Source: Siderastrea siderea (lineage: Eukaryota > Cnidaria > Anthozoa > Scleractinia > Rhizangiidae). From it: a DNA stretch of 64,000 nt. This document shows, in pieces, positions 41,527 to 53,418 of this stretch; the first letter of the stretch is position 1, and each line of letters opens with the position of its first letter. A program made the position numbers and the translations under genes. The notes beneath the pieces were generated by a model that searched no databases, had not been told where the DNA came from, and saw nothing but the letters and a program-made list of their open reading frames with translations. The stretch spans positions 33,712,186-33,776,185 of the forward strand of contig OZ034968.1 of the NCBI GenBank assembly GCA_964030785.1, given 5' to 3'.

Positions 41527-43428
41527 ATGGCGGCCTTTCGGGGATTATGGCTATGTATGCTCGGGGTTGTACTGTTTAGTTTTTCCGCCACCGTTCATTC
41601 AAAGGGAACAAAAACTAAACGAAGCCCAAGGAAAAATACCGTTCGTTATACCGTTCACGAAAAACCTCCAGAGTTGGTTGTGAATGCTGATCCCGAGGGA
41701 GTGAAAGTTCAAGCCAAACCTTCGAAGCTTCAAGTTATTGCTTATCCTCATTTACAGGGTTTTAGCCCGTACGAGCATACAGCCGTATTAGGTCCACACA
41801 GCCCGCCGGTGAATATCGGCCCAAACGCTCCTCCGGTTCATATTGGACCTCATGTACCCGCTGTTCATCTTAGCCCTCGAGTTCCAAGCCTTCATTACGG
41901 CACAAACGCGCCTCTTCTACACGTCAGGCCTCATGTTCCATTTGTTCATATGACGCCTCCCGTCCACTCCGTAAATGCGCTCACTGGTCCCCCAGTGCAT
42001 GTTATGTCACCATCGACAGTTTATCATCAACCGCCAATTGTTTTCCATCAGCCGCACTTTAACTATCCCTCACCAGGTTTTGGCGGATATGGAGGATATG
42101 GCGGACTGGGAGGTTATGGAGGAGGCTTCGGTGGATATGGCGGAGGTCCCGGTTTCTTCGGACGTTCCACAATACCTGAAAAAGATGAAGAAGACGATGA
42201 GGACAATGACTCTGAAGATGAATCACACAAGAAAAAGGGCAAATCAAAACGTGAAGTTGTAACACAGAAGGTCAAACGTCAGTGGTTTGGCTGGCATCCA
42301 TTTCCTCACACTGTTAACGTAGGACCTCACACACCACCCATCCACGTTGGCCCACATTATCCTCCGGTCCATATTGGCCCTCATGTCCCTGCAGTCCATA
42401 TCGGACCTCATGTTCCAGTGATAAATGTTCCATCCCATGTCCCAGCTATACATGTACGCCCTCATGTTCCTGCTGTGCATCTTGGGCCGCCTGTTCCGAT
42501 CATAAATGCTGGAAACCACTTCCCCGCTGTGCACGTTACGTCCCCACCAACCATCTACCATCGTCCTCCTATCGTCATTCACCAGCCTCATATTGTTCAT
42601 CCTTATGGCGGATGGAAAAAGAGGTCTAAGATAGCCAAAGCTGCTAACCCCGAGAAGACTGAAGAGGATGAAGCTGAGCAAAGCAGCGGAGATGAAGAAA
42701 CAAAACAAGAAGAAACCAAGAAAGTTGAAGACAAGCCTACAGAACAAGCAGAGCAAACACAACAAGAATCAAGTGGAGAATCACAGGAAGACAGTGGAGA
42801 AACACCTCAAGCAGAGGAAGAGAAGAAAGTAAGCACAAGATCCATCCAAGAAGCTGACATTCGACCAAAGCGTCAGATGTTCTCTAATGCTAACTCCGGA
42901 CCGAATGGTGATTCTGTGATATTCGTTCATCCCAGCGAGCACAATTCAGCGAGCCCTGCGGGACTAGGAGACTTGGCTGGTGGGCATGGAAACCCTTTGG
43001 AAGGCGGCAACCCGGCTGAGCCTTTTGGTGATCTTTCATCAAAGGCGTTCGGAGAAGGCTTAAATGCAGGCTCGTTCTCGGAAGGAGGACAAGGAGGAGA
43101 AATGGGCCCCGGTGGAGATAGCCTTGCTGGACTCGCAGGAGCAAGTCTCGGGGGAGCAGCAGGCCTAGGAGGAAGTGAAGGTTCACCGGTTGGAGCTAAC
43201 AGCTTTTCTGAAGCTGGAGGCTTAGGTGGTCTTGGTGGACAAGCTGCCCCTGAAGGAGAACTTGGAGGTCTTGGAGGATTGGGAGGAGGAATGGCAGGAG
43301 GTATGGCCGGAGGAATGGCAGGAGGTCTTGGGCAGGAAGAGGCTAGATCTGCTGTTCCCCGTTCTTTTATTCCAAGAAAGCTTAGGGAGATAACCAGAGG
43401 CTACCTCACACGAAACCCTAAACAGTAA
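41527..43428 (+). CDS. Gene 2: secreted GPHxP-repeat paralogue of gene 1 (633 aa)
   Basis: The ATG at 41527 (an upstream in-frame TTG is not a start) begins a signal peptide with a core around residues 6-22, cut near Ser25. Regions: basic KTKRSPRK; the family module at about 41-74 (EKPPELVVNADPEGVKV, QAKPSKLQV); a first block of GPHxPxVHI repeats; YHQPPIVFHQP as in gene 1; a Gly/Tyr-rich GGYGG stretch ending FFGRSTIP; an acidic stretch; a KRQ site (KVKRQWFGW); a second GPHVPAVHI block; YHRPPIVIHQP; a Glu/Gln/Ser-rich acidic region; a second KRQ (RPKRQMFSN); and a Gly-rich tail with GGMAGGMAGG, then RSAVP near the end. It is single-exon. A secreted structural precursor is inferred. No known domain is visible. 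Confidence 0.88.
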   Translation: MAAFRGLWLCMLGVVLFSFSATVHSKGTKTKRSPRKNTVRYTVHEKPPELVVNADPEGVKVQAKPSKLQVIAYPHLQGFSPYEHTAVLGPHSPPVNIGPNAPPVHIGPHVPAVHLSPRVPSLHYGTNAPLLHVRPHVPFVHMTPPVHSVNALTGPPVHVMSPSTVYHQPPIVFHQPHFNYPSPGFGGYGGYGGLGGYGGGFGGYGGGPGFFGRSTIPEKDEEDDEDNDSEDESHKKKGKSKREVVTQKVKRQWFGWHPFPHTVNVGPHTPPIHVGPHYPPVHIGPHVPAVHIGPHVPVINVPSHVPAIHVRPHVPAVHLGPPVPIINAGNHFPAVHVTSPPTIYHRPPIVIHQPHIVHPYGGWKKRSKIAKAANPEKTEEDEAEQSSGDEETKQEETKKVEDKPTEQAEQTQQESSGESQEDSGETPQAEEEKKVSTRSIQEADIRPKRQMFSNANSGPNGDSVIFVHPSEHNSASPAGLGDLAGGHGNPLEGGNPAEPFGDLSSKAFGEGLNAGSFSEGGQGGEMGPGGDSLAGLAGASLGGAAGLGGSEGSPVGANSFSEAGGLGGLGGQAAPEGELGGLGGLGGGMAGGMAGGMAGGLGQEEARSAVPRSFIPRKLREITRGYLTRNPKQ

Positions 43429-45598
43429 AACGTGACGCTTCATGAAACTGGTGAGTGGAATATTCAAAACATCGTTTAAGCTGCTCAAATGTTAACGTGG
43501 AAACAGAGAGAATGAAGACACTTCGCACCACAGTCTTTTATTTTTATTTTTCAGTCCCGACAAAAGAAACCAATAACGTTGGTTCTTGTTTTATTTGGTT
43601 TCAACATAATGAATAAGTTTATTAATTGTAGTATTTTAGTTGTAATAACAATTTAGTCCGCTTTTCAATACCATTCATTTTTTTATCAACATGTTTGCAC
43701 TAGTTTTTTTTTTTAAGCAAAACTTTCATTTAACAAATATTTTACACAACTCCACGATATATGTACGCGAGTCTAAAGATTTCTCACCATTCTGGTTTAT
43801 TAGCAACACACGATAGCAACTTGAGTATAATCCAAAGACAAGTTTTACGCACCGACGAGAACAGGTTTTCCTTTCTTATAGGCAGGTCCTGCAGGATCGC
43901 TTCATTGATTTTTGTTTTGTCTTCTTTCTGTGCAGGTTGTTAAATAATAAATCGCTTGCCACTCCCTCCACTGAGTACTTACTGTCTTTGCGGCGAAACT
44001 ATTGACCGGTTAAGTCGAAAAGAAAAGTCTCTAATGTTGTAGAGTTTTCATTCCTTTCTTCATGAAAAAGCAATGTTGGTACAGTAGAGCCTGCTAATTT
44101 ACACCGGAAAAAGGTTCATCGCAAAGTTTCGTTTGTTCGATTTTTTTTCCAGGAATAAAAACATGAAAGTAACACGTCTTCTCTACAAATTTAATTATTC
44201 GAAGAACAACTTAAAGGTTGTGCTCTACACACGACTTTTATGCAACTAGTTTATGCCATGTTTGTCCCATTGGTACCAATTGCGTATATTACTCCGAAAA
44301 ATGTCACTGTGAATAAGTTGTAGTGTACGCAGTAAATGGCATTTTAAGACTTTTTAGAAAAACTTTTTTGTGTTTTCAACCACCTCTCAGCAGTTACAGT
44401 TCGCTCTTCAGCTTTGTGCCGTCTTTTCTCGGCCTTACGATATTTACAGCAATGATTTTCCTTATGTTTGCTTCTAACTTCAGCGCAATGAGCGATTTTT
44501 AATACTCGGCTGAGATTCAAACCTTAACTTTATGGTTACACTCCTAAAGAGTGACCATTTAAATGAACTAAGCGGTACCTTCATTTGCTGCTGTTTATAT
44601 CAACTGTGTTCTTTCTTTCCTCGTTCTGTGGGCTCCATCCTTGCCGCTTTTATAAAGGACTGGTGCGTTTTGCTTCACGTCATTATGGCATTTGATTGCA
44701 AATTTTAAAAAAGGCGAGTGCGTTAGGGGCAATTTGTTTTTTGTTTGTTTGTTTGTGTATTTGTTTTGTTTTGTTTTTTTTTTACGTGAGGGTATCTTAA
44801 TTTCCTACTCAAGGTTCTTAAGGAATCCAAGAGGGAAAGAGACTCTATCCCGAGAAAAAAATCTCCATCGCTAGATGATAGTTTTAACAGATAAAATGAC
44901 TTGTGACTTCGAAGTAAATAACCCATGATGTCATGTTATTTTTTTCCCCACAGAAGCAGTACCCTAATAACGCCAAGCACTGGCCACCTTATTTAGAGAT
45001 GCTACACGATCAAAGGAATGATTTTTAAGCGATTCCAAAAGACTGACAGAATTTGTATTCAAGTCCTTACGGGGATTCGCATTGCCCACATTTGCATGAA
45101 AAAAATAATACGTCCACGTAGTGTGATACGTCTTCTCGAGTCCAAAACGCCCCCAAGGCCAAATCAGCGTGGAACAAAGCACCATTCAAATGATTCTATC
45201 GCCCGAAAAGAAAAAAGTTGTCTATTTTGTTTTAAGCGATTGTTATGAAAATAAAACTAACGATTTCTGAACATGATTGCGTGGAGCTCATTTCCCCAAA
45301 CTTTCAGAAGACATTTCGGACCCGAAAAGCTATTACGATGTAGTAATAATCTTCGGGTCCGAAATGTCCGGGAGTCCTTGAGAGGTATGAGAAACCCACC
45401 ACTGGTTAGCTACACCACAGGCAGCCCAAGCATGGTGCGTAACAAGAATTTGTTCCAAGGTTTGAAGTTAGAGACGAAGCGACAGAAATGCAGTCGAAGC
45501 ACTCCTTGCAACCACTCTCGGAAGCAACCAGCTCTAGTTACGACCAGCATTGTAACACCCCGGTTGAATTGTCACTTAAACTCTGCAATGTATGTATT
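43429..45598. other. Intergenic region after gene 2
   Basis: No gene supported. An AATAAA at 43946-43951 is a possible polyadenylation signal for gene 2, about 520 bases after its stop. It also contains the hairpin at 45311-45367. Confidence 0.5.
45311..45367. repeat. Hairpin with 16-bp perfect arms
   Basis: ACATTTCGGACCCGAA (45311-45326) and its exact reverse complement (45352-45367). The 25-base loop contains CTATTAC and GTAATAA, which can extend the pairing. Confidence 0.85.
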
Positions 45599-46017
45599 GA
45601 AAGCTCTCGTAGGCGACCGCTCCCGTAAACGACCGCGACCACTTTTGTGAATTACCGACTGGTCTTTTCCTTTGTTTTTAAGTTCTCGAAAGCGACCACT
45701 CAGTCAACACTTCTATAAAAACACTCACTTAGTGATCAACTTTAGAGTAGTACATAGCATAAGCGCTAATGGTTGCTTGTCTTAAACATACGCGAACATC
45801 TTCTGTGATAGGGAATGATAAACTATTTAATATTATTACTGCAACACTATTGGTAACCAACAAGTAATACCAAGCTTGCTGCTAAAAGCGCTCGTAAGCG
45901 ACCAACCACTATTGTTTTATCACATGGTCGCTTACGAGAACCCATTCTCGTAAACGACCAGCTCTGGTTGCGACCACTTTTCTGAATTCCCAAGGTGGTC
46001 GCAGACGAGAGCTTCGA
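45599..46017 (+). mobile_element. Miniature element of the GGTCGCTTACGAGAGC family, copy 2
   Basis: Starts GAAAGCTCTCGTAGGCGACC and ends CGCAGACGAGAGCTTCGA, so its ends are inverted to each other. It is the reverse-complement counterpart of 35726-36149, including the inner GGTAACCAACAA and TTAATATTATTAC stretches. No flanking duplication recognised. Confidence 0.65.
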
Positions 46018-49000
46018 CTCTATCTAAAATGGTTCAAAATAAGACGTAGCTCTTCATTTGCCCTACTCGCTTTGACTATCAGTGAAGACTCTATCAGCTT
46101 TGCTGCATTGTTACTCGAAATTTGTATGGTATTCATTGTGGTTGTTCACCAGGGCTCTAATAATATGATTTATAACGAATCGAGTACTACACAAATATGG
46201 AAAATCTGACAAAATAAAGCTTTCTTACTTTATTGTCTCTTGATGTGCCCTGGCGGTCGCCTTTGTCATGCAAGGCCTTATCCGTTATCCAATAAATACG
46301 TTTTTGTTTGAACTATTCCAGATATTTCTATCGCTTCGATTGCTTACTTGAAATATTAGCCAATGAACAGGTCTCACGCACCACGCCTAGACCGCCAGTT
46401 GCTACGCGGAAAGGTTTTGTGTTCCGCTGCAACTTTATAGCTGAATAAGATATTAAATCCTGAAATGGCACTCTTCACAAGACTTAATTAGCTAAAACAG
46501 GAAAAGTGTAGTCAAAAATGATACTTCGCCGTGAGAACGGCCACTATTGCTTCTTACTTGCCTGTGTCGGCTGTTTCTTTTCCTTGGAGATTCGAGAAAC
46601 CAGAATTTTTTGAGCAGCTGATGATTTCTCTCGCCAGTGCTCATGGGGGATTAATAGAGTGAGGAGAGGGCAGCTGTATTTTAAACTCCTTTGTGTTACA
46701 CATGCACACCTGACGCGTTTTGCGCAGTTGCCCTATGTGCCAACATTCATCGCCTATAGTAAGGTCTCCTAGGGCTAAGAAAGTGGGTGAAGATTTGGAC
46801 GATGTGTCATGTGTTTTAAAGTGTCACTGAAAAGATGACACCTCCGAATGGTGCTAACTTGTCTTTTCTTGTGAACTCCAACTACAATGTTTGCATCCGA
46901 AGCGGAAAGAGCACAGGGCACAGAGGAGTCATATTTGATGGTAATGCTGGCTAAATTCTTTAATTCATCGCCCAAATCGATCGTGTTAATTGAAAACAAT
47001 GAACGTGAACGAACAAAGCATCATGCTATCTAGTTACCCGTCTGGTGAAATCTATCCGCAAGACGAAAGGCCGACAATGGTCGCTCGAAGGGCGACGTTA
47101 TCGGAAAGCGAAGCTTTCCTAAACGGGGCACGAAGTGCCGAGAAGAAGAAACGGTCGGTTTAGCTCAAGAGGGAGTCTTTCGCGAGCCTTAAATCGCCAA
47201 AATAAACACAGAAACGCAAATCGAAACACCATGGCGGCAATTTTACGACTTTTTATTTCATTTTCCTCAGTTTTAAACCTCTTAAATTTCGGCTTTAGTT
47301 TTGGTAATTTGATAAACCGACACGGCCATTAGAACTGCACAGCCCACCACAGAAACAGAGGATGGTAAGCCTGTGCTTGCTCCGTTTCAACTCCCGCGGC
47401 TAATATGGTGAAATTGTACAGCTTCAATTCACTTTGAAAGATGATTATAACAATGTTTCAAGAAAAATCAAACACGTACCACATTTCAGAGCCAAAAATT
47501 AGTTGATTTTTTCCCAAACCTTGTGCCACTTTGTTCACTTCGGTTCGAAGCAGTTTCTTTTTGATTCATTCGGCTTTGCAAAGAAACGCTGCACACTAAG
47601 CAAGCTTTTGGCGCCTTTTTCGTTCAGTCATGTGACCGATTCTTGTCCCTTTTTTTAAATCTCTTACTCATTTTTTTCTTTCTGTCTTGATTTTATAACA
47701 ATTATAGTGGTTGAGTTAAAAAAAAAAAAACAATTATTTTACTCGGACTTGCTGGATATCGAATAATTATAACCAACTCGCCTCTATGCACCTCGTTGGT
47801 TATCTATCAATGCAAAAACCTAACGCTAGACGCAACAGCTAACGACAGACGTTAAAATAGTAACTTTGACTGGAGTGAACGTCTGGCGTTCATACGTTTC
47901 GCCGGACGTTAAGTTTTATGCAACTCGCCCCCGTTGCTTTGGTGCCCTCTAGCTCGAGTTGGAAACTAGGCAATTAGGAAATGACATCATGTAATCGGTA
48001 TCGCAATGTACCCAATGTTATGATGACGGATGATGACGTAGGAAAACTCGGTTTTCAATGCCGCTAGCACTGAGGGCGCAAGCTCCTTATGCCAGGACAT
48101 CGTTTTCTTTTTGTTGATGCTGTCTTCTTGTTTCGTTTTCATTGTTGTTCTTTTTTCCCGAAGGGTGTGTTACTCGAGCGACGTTTAATGCTCAAAGATG
48201 TTGGAGAATATGTTACGTCCAGTGGTGGTTATTGAAGGTGGCTCAAGGATCCCCACACAGGCCCTTCGTTTTTATTACATATGCATTCCAAACAGATATG
48301 AAATATTTGATTTTTTTCACTCCGGAATACGCATCAAACTCTGAGTGCAAACAAAAGAGAGTAATGTACTATTCTAAATTCTTGTCTGTACCGTGTCGTG
48401 CCTGTAAAATAATCTGGCATAGATGTGTGAGACTCGACAAACGTCTTTGTTGCTCTGGGCTTGTGCACAGCCAACATTAAGTTTCAAATATTTTGCTCAA
48501 AGCTACCCAGTAAAACGTAAAAACAAAGGATTATACAGGGTGGTGTATAATTAGTTATGGCATATTGTTATTATGCAAGGTTTCAATTTCTTTCCAATAG
48601 GCTAGAGACTGGGGAAAGAAAACCTCTTCTTTTTAGCTAGTGTCCGAGCAAGGTTGGGGAGGGATGAGACCTTCTCCTCTACCACCCCTAAGAGTTTGCC
48701 AGCAGGCTAGATTTTGCATTTTTCTCTTACCTAAAACCTCAAAAAATGTGTACTCGGCGAATGTGTACTGTGCCCCTCTGAAGACTCTCTAGTGCAACCC
48801 ATTCGATAGAACTAAATTGAATTGGAAGGATGAGAGACACTTATCTATTGACAATTAACAAACCAGTTGATGTTTAATCCGATTGTTTTCTTGAAAATGT
48901 ATCACTTTTCTGAAGAACAAGTGACAGTTCTTGGAGATCCGCCGAGTTTCTGAAGTATCGTTATGCCTTAAGAAAATGAGTTTAGACGGGAAGCTTTAAA

Positions 49001-50024
49001 GTAGCAATTTACTGTAGTACTGTTTAGTATACTGACAAGGTTGTTTAAGTCAGTGTACGAAGTCCCAAAGTGTGATCATTCAGATGAAAGCTATTTAACA
49101 GTTCTCGTCTCTGCCACAGTCTGATAAGCTGTGCAATGTAGTCTACGGAACTTCTAAAGTATGACCATTCAAATGAAAGCTTACATGCTGCACTTTTTAA
49201 GAGAGATGTTTGTGAATATTTTGGACAAATAAAATGCATGATTTTTGTTTAGTTTAAAAAAGAATCGGTGGCCTTTGAGAAAAAAAAATTATAAGCTAAG
49301 TAGATTGACACTACGTATAGATATAAGCAAACTGTTGTGCTATATTGGCTGACAAGTACGCGAACTTCGATTTTCTGATTTGGAGAGAATTTAGCAAAAA
49401 CTAACCGTACACGTAAATTGGTAGGTCCAAAAGGTGTTGCCGTCCAACACTTGTCCTTTCTCACATAGAGCAAAAGGCAAACGCCCGAAATTTCATCTTT
49501 TTGCCATGACATTTATTTCAATGACAGTAAATGACTAAGTATAAAAATCTGACAATTAAGCAGTCGTTTAATCCAACAAAGACAGTATACAAAGCAATTG
49601 ACAAAAATTACCATTTGCCACTCAATGAGTTCGACATATCTTCAACTACGTTCCTGTAGTAGAATGTTTGTAGGTCATAATACTCCGTATGAGGGCCTAA
49701 CTTAGCTTTTTTTCCCGACCCTTTTTTGACAAAGCTTTCCATGCACTCCGTGTCTTTCTACACTGAAAAAACCGCCCCCAGCCCTAGTAACATGGAATTT
49801 ATAAAAATGATGATAGAAAGCAATCGGAAAGAATTGGGCCACTTGTCGCATCGGTGGTTAAAGGTTATTAATTATTTACCACTGGTATGATATCACCAAA
49901 ACCTATCCAATGAAAAAAGGAAAAGGGTAGCGATTTCACTTTCCTTTTGTCGCGATAGAAATGTGGATTTTTCTTCTCTGAAGCCAAAAAAGTTGTGCAC
50001 AAGTATTTTTGTTCAAGTACAAGC
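46018..50024. other. Intergenic region between genes 2 and 3
   Basis: No gene, tRNA or clear repeat is supportable. Several short open frames exist without recognisable content. Confidence 0.5.
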
Positions 50025-51084
50025 ATGACATGGTTATATTTTGGCGATGAAGTTCGGGTAACACTTTGTCTTGTTTGTTTGTTCGCCTGTTATGGAAGCG
50101 TTGAGCCAAAACCATTACCCGAAGATGGTGGCACAGTGACTCAAACCGGTGAACCGTCACATTTTCAAGTCGATGACAAGGCCGCTGAGATCGAAGTAAA
50201 CGCCAATCCTGCCGGAGTGAAAGTTAACGCTAAACCAGCGTCTCTTCAAGTCGTTGCAAAGCCGGGAACCCCAGCTGTACCTATATTCCACCCAGCAATA
50301 CACCTCGCTCAGCATTATGAGCCACCCCCAGTCATCCATCACCATCCAGCCATGTTTTACCATGGATGCTTCAATTATCCGTATTGTCAGCACTGGGGTT
50401 TTTACAATGGAATCAAACGTGAAAATTTTCCTAAACCGCGCAAAGATGAAGTTAATGTCAGAACACACAAATCTGACATCCCTCGAGCAAATAAGAACAA
50501 AAAGGGCGTTAAATCACGGAAACGTCAATTTATCTCTGCCGTTCCGCAGCTTTTTCAACCCTCTTCGCTGGGTGCTCTGAGAGGCCTCAGCGCTTATGGA
50601 TATGGTGCCTTACCTCAATATGCTCCATTAGGCTCGATGCTAGGAGCTTACGGTCTACGACAAACTCCTCAAGCGCAATTATTGTCATCACCAGCGCAGC
50701 TTACTCCTCAGCAAAGTCTCCAAGAGACTGGTCTGGCAAGAGGCATAGTCCCTACAATGGCAAACGATCAAGATAATTCTGAAGTTTTACGAGGTTATCA
50801 AAAGCTTTATAGCGAGCTGAATAGCCTTAACTCTCTCTACAACGCCATCTTGAGACAAAGAAGCCTGAACTCTTTACAAGGTTTGGGGTATGGTAGTGCA
50901 CTGGGTGTTGGCAGTGCACCAAGTTTCACTGCAGAAGGGAGTGGCCTGGGTTATGTACCTTCAACGTTAGGAACTCCTCAGTATGGTAGCGAAATGATGA
51001 GTTATGGAAAAGCTTACGTCCCCTCGCCATTGTCCCAGCTTTATAGATCGCAGAGCTCCCTATCTCCTTCCAACGGACTGCTTG
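50025..51084 (+). CDS. Gene 3 exon 1: secreted paralogue of gene 1 (protein 728 aa in total)
   Basis: The ATG at 50025 (the in-frame GTG further upstream is not a start) opens a signal peptide (VTLCLVCLFACYGS, cut near residue 25). The family module follows at residues 47-81, FQVDDKAAEIEVNANPAGV then KVNAKPASLQVV, closest to that of gene 1. Then comes a His/Pro/Tyr stretch with two cysteines (GCFNYPYCQHW), EVNVRTHKSDIP (the strand-plus-KSxIP signature), and a dibasic SRKRQFISAV. The rest is Leu/Gln/Tyr/Gly-rich low complexity. The exon ends CTTG at a GTATGT donor. Unspliced, the frame would stop 20 bases later. Function unknown; a secreted precursor cut at KR is inferred. Confidence 0.8.
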
Positions 51085-52291
51085 GTATGTTACAAGAAAA
51101 CTAAATATTCACTGCATTTTTGTTTCTTTGTTTCTTTCTTTCTTTCGTAGCAATTAATTAATGTGACGGTTTTCACTGGTATTTTAAAAAAATTCTTTAG
51201 GCTGCTAAAATATCGGAGGAAAATACCTGAGACTTAAGGACTGTCCGAAAAATGAAGCCTTGGCCGAAAAGCGAAGCTTCGAAGGAGACTGTTAACAATT
51301 TTAAAAACGCCATTTCAAGTCAAATGAAAATGTATTATCTTATGGAATACTACCAGACCAGAAAGGGTTTTACTTATTTCATAACCGTTCGATTAATTTC
51401 CAAAGCGGGCTTTTATCCAGAAAAAAATTTGCGAATTGCAGTGACGTAAACATAGGCAATTTGATTGATGTTGCTGGTTTGATCTAGGTACTTTATCAAA
51501 AATGTGTATTATGTGTTTGGATCAGTATTAAAACGGTTCACCTGAACGTGGGATATCTTCGTGTGTTTTGTCATCCTTTCACGAGGGAAATCAAAGTGGA
51601 TGGGGTACATTGTCTGATATCCGTCATCAGATTTGTGTGAGATGATATGTTTTGTGTAATGTGGGCCGGCGGAAAAAATCCATGTATTACACACAAGCCA
51701 TATTTCGCGGAACGTGCACAGTTTCGAGAACAAGCACGTCAATACATTTCCTTTTTTTCTGGAACTCACAAACGGTTATCGAGGCCATCCAGAGTTTGAT
51801 GATTTTGGGATCGCGTGAAGTCGTTTGTAGTTATGTTTAATTATGGAAGCCGGCCCTATTGCAAACTTAAAACAAGGTAATTTTGTTCATCTTTTTCTTT
51901 TGGTATAAAAGCAACCCGACCAAGCAAGAATTTAAGGCTTAGGTTTTCGCATTACATCAGAAGTCATGAGAGGGGAACGAACTCAAGAAAATTCATGGTT
52001 TCCGAACGTACAGCCCCCAGCTTAAAACCATGTTGCATGCTTTTGAAAACTGTAGCCTATTTGGATAAGAGTACATGAATCAGACGATGGGGCACGTTAA
52101 CAAATACATCTGTAGAATTTCTGCACCCAGAGGGATTGGTGTAGGTTATAAAAACAGTTTTTCCTCAAGCTATAGCACTGTAGCTGGCTATCCTTTGAAA
52201 TGAACCACTTACGTGATTTGTGTTTAGGGTGATTGCGGATGGATGTCTTTGTTGCGACATAATTCTTCAGGGAATCTTTTCTTTTCTGCAG
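51085..52291 (+). other. Intron of gene 3
   Basis: 1,207 bases from GTATGT to TTTTCTGCAG. The phase fits: one base of a Gly codon in exon 1 and two in exon 2. I see no repeat or RNA in it. Confidence 0.7.
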
Positions 52292-53418
52292 GGGCGTCGT
52301 TGCTCGGTCAGCAATCCATGTCCCCTTATCTTGCACTTCCGTCCGTACTGCAGCGGTCACCGTTAGTGAGCAGATCTAAAGTCCCTAAAGTGTCAACAAA
52401 GAAAGCGAGGAAACGCGAGAAAGATGAATCTTTGAAGCAGAAGAGAAAAGTTGACGTTAAGCGCCAAACCCTAGTTGAGCCAATATTACCGGAAGAACCT
52501 AGCAGCGTGGACGATTTACTACAGGATGACTCGCCTGAAAACTACAAGCGGCAATTCATACTAACACCAGCTCTGGAAACACTGCAGCAGTTGCAGCCAG
52601 TGCAACCTATGATCGCTCAGCAATCTTTGCAGCCTCAGTTACGTCAATTTCAGCTTCAGCAACTGCTTCAACAGCAGCCGCTCTCAGCACAGCCAATAGG
52701 AATGCAGCCATTGGGGATGGAGTCAGTAGCCGGGTTGCAGCCAGCTGTAGGCATGCAGCAGGTAGGCATATCAAGGTCTCCACAGCTCGGGAATGTTCTT
52801 CCCTTTGAATCAACGCCAATCCGATATATGACGTCTTCACTGGTTTCACCCATAGAAAACCTTGGATCTAGCTTGGCTGGTAGGCCGTCGCCCCGTATGA
52901 TATCACCAATTACATCTCCGTTAGTGTCACCATCAATCAGCTCTTCTACATTAATGTCGCCGTTACTTTCCAGCGGTTTTTCCCGTCCTCAAAATGCCTT
53001 GAGCTCGATCCAAGGTATTTCCCCAGGGAGTCTCTTCCAAGACAGATCCGTTTTCCATCGTCAACTTGGATTTGGTTACCCGAGACGATTCCTGGGAAGA
53101 CCTCAGTACCGTCGGCGATTACACAATTTCCGGGAAGAAGAAGACTTAGATGGAATGCATCCAGAAATTCTGGGAAAGGAGGAAGTCACAACTCCTGGTT
53201 CTTATACCACTGAGCGCCTACCCAGCTCCGATGCAGAGACACTTATCAATTCACCCGTGGGGTTTGGACCAATCACAGTCGAGGCTAAGACTGCTGAGGG
53301 AGCAAGGGCTGCACAAGCCGCTGGTGAAGACAAAAGACACAATATCAACAGACCAGTCAGAAGAAACCACACAAGACTACCCAAAAGAAAAAATGTTGAC
53401 TTAAAGAGTGTAGTTTAA
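52292..53418 (+). CDS. Gene 3 exon 2
   Basis: Continues the frame as GASLLGQQSM after the acceptor. It has further dibasic sites VDVKRQTLVEP and NYKRQFILTP in the same KRQ style as genes 1 and 2, then a Leu/Gln/Pro-rich stretch, a Ser-Pro-rich stretch (SPLVSPSISS), an Arg-rich patch (YPRRFLGRPQYRRRL), and ends with a basic tail after VEAKTAEG. The shared KRQ sites support joining it to exon 1 rather than calling a separate gene. Confidence 0.75.
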
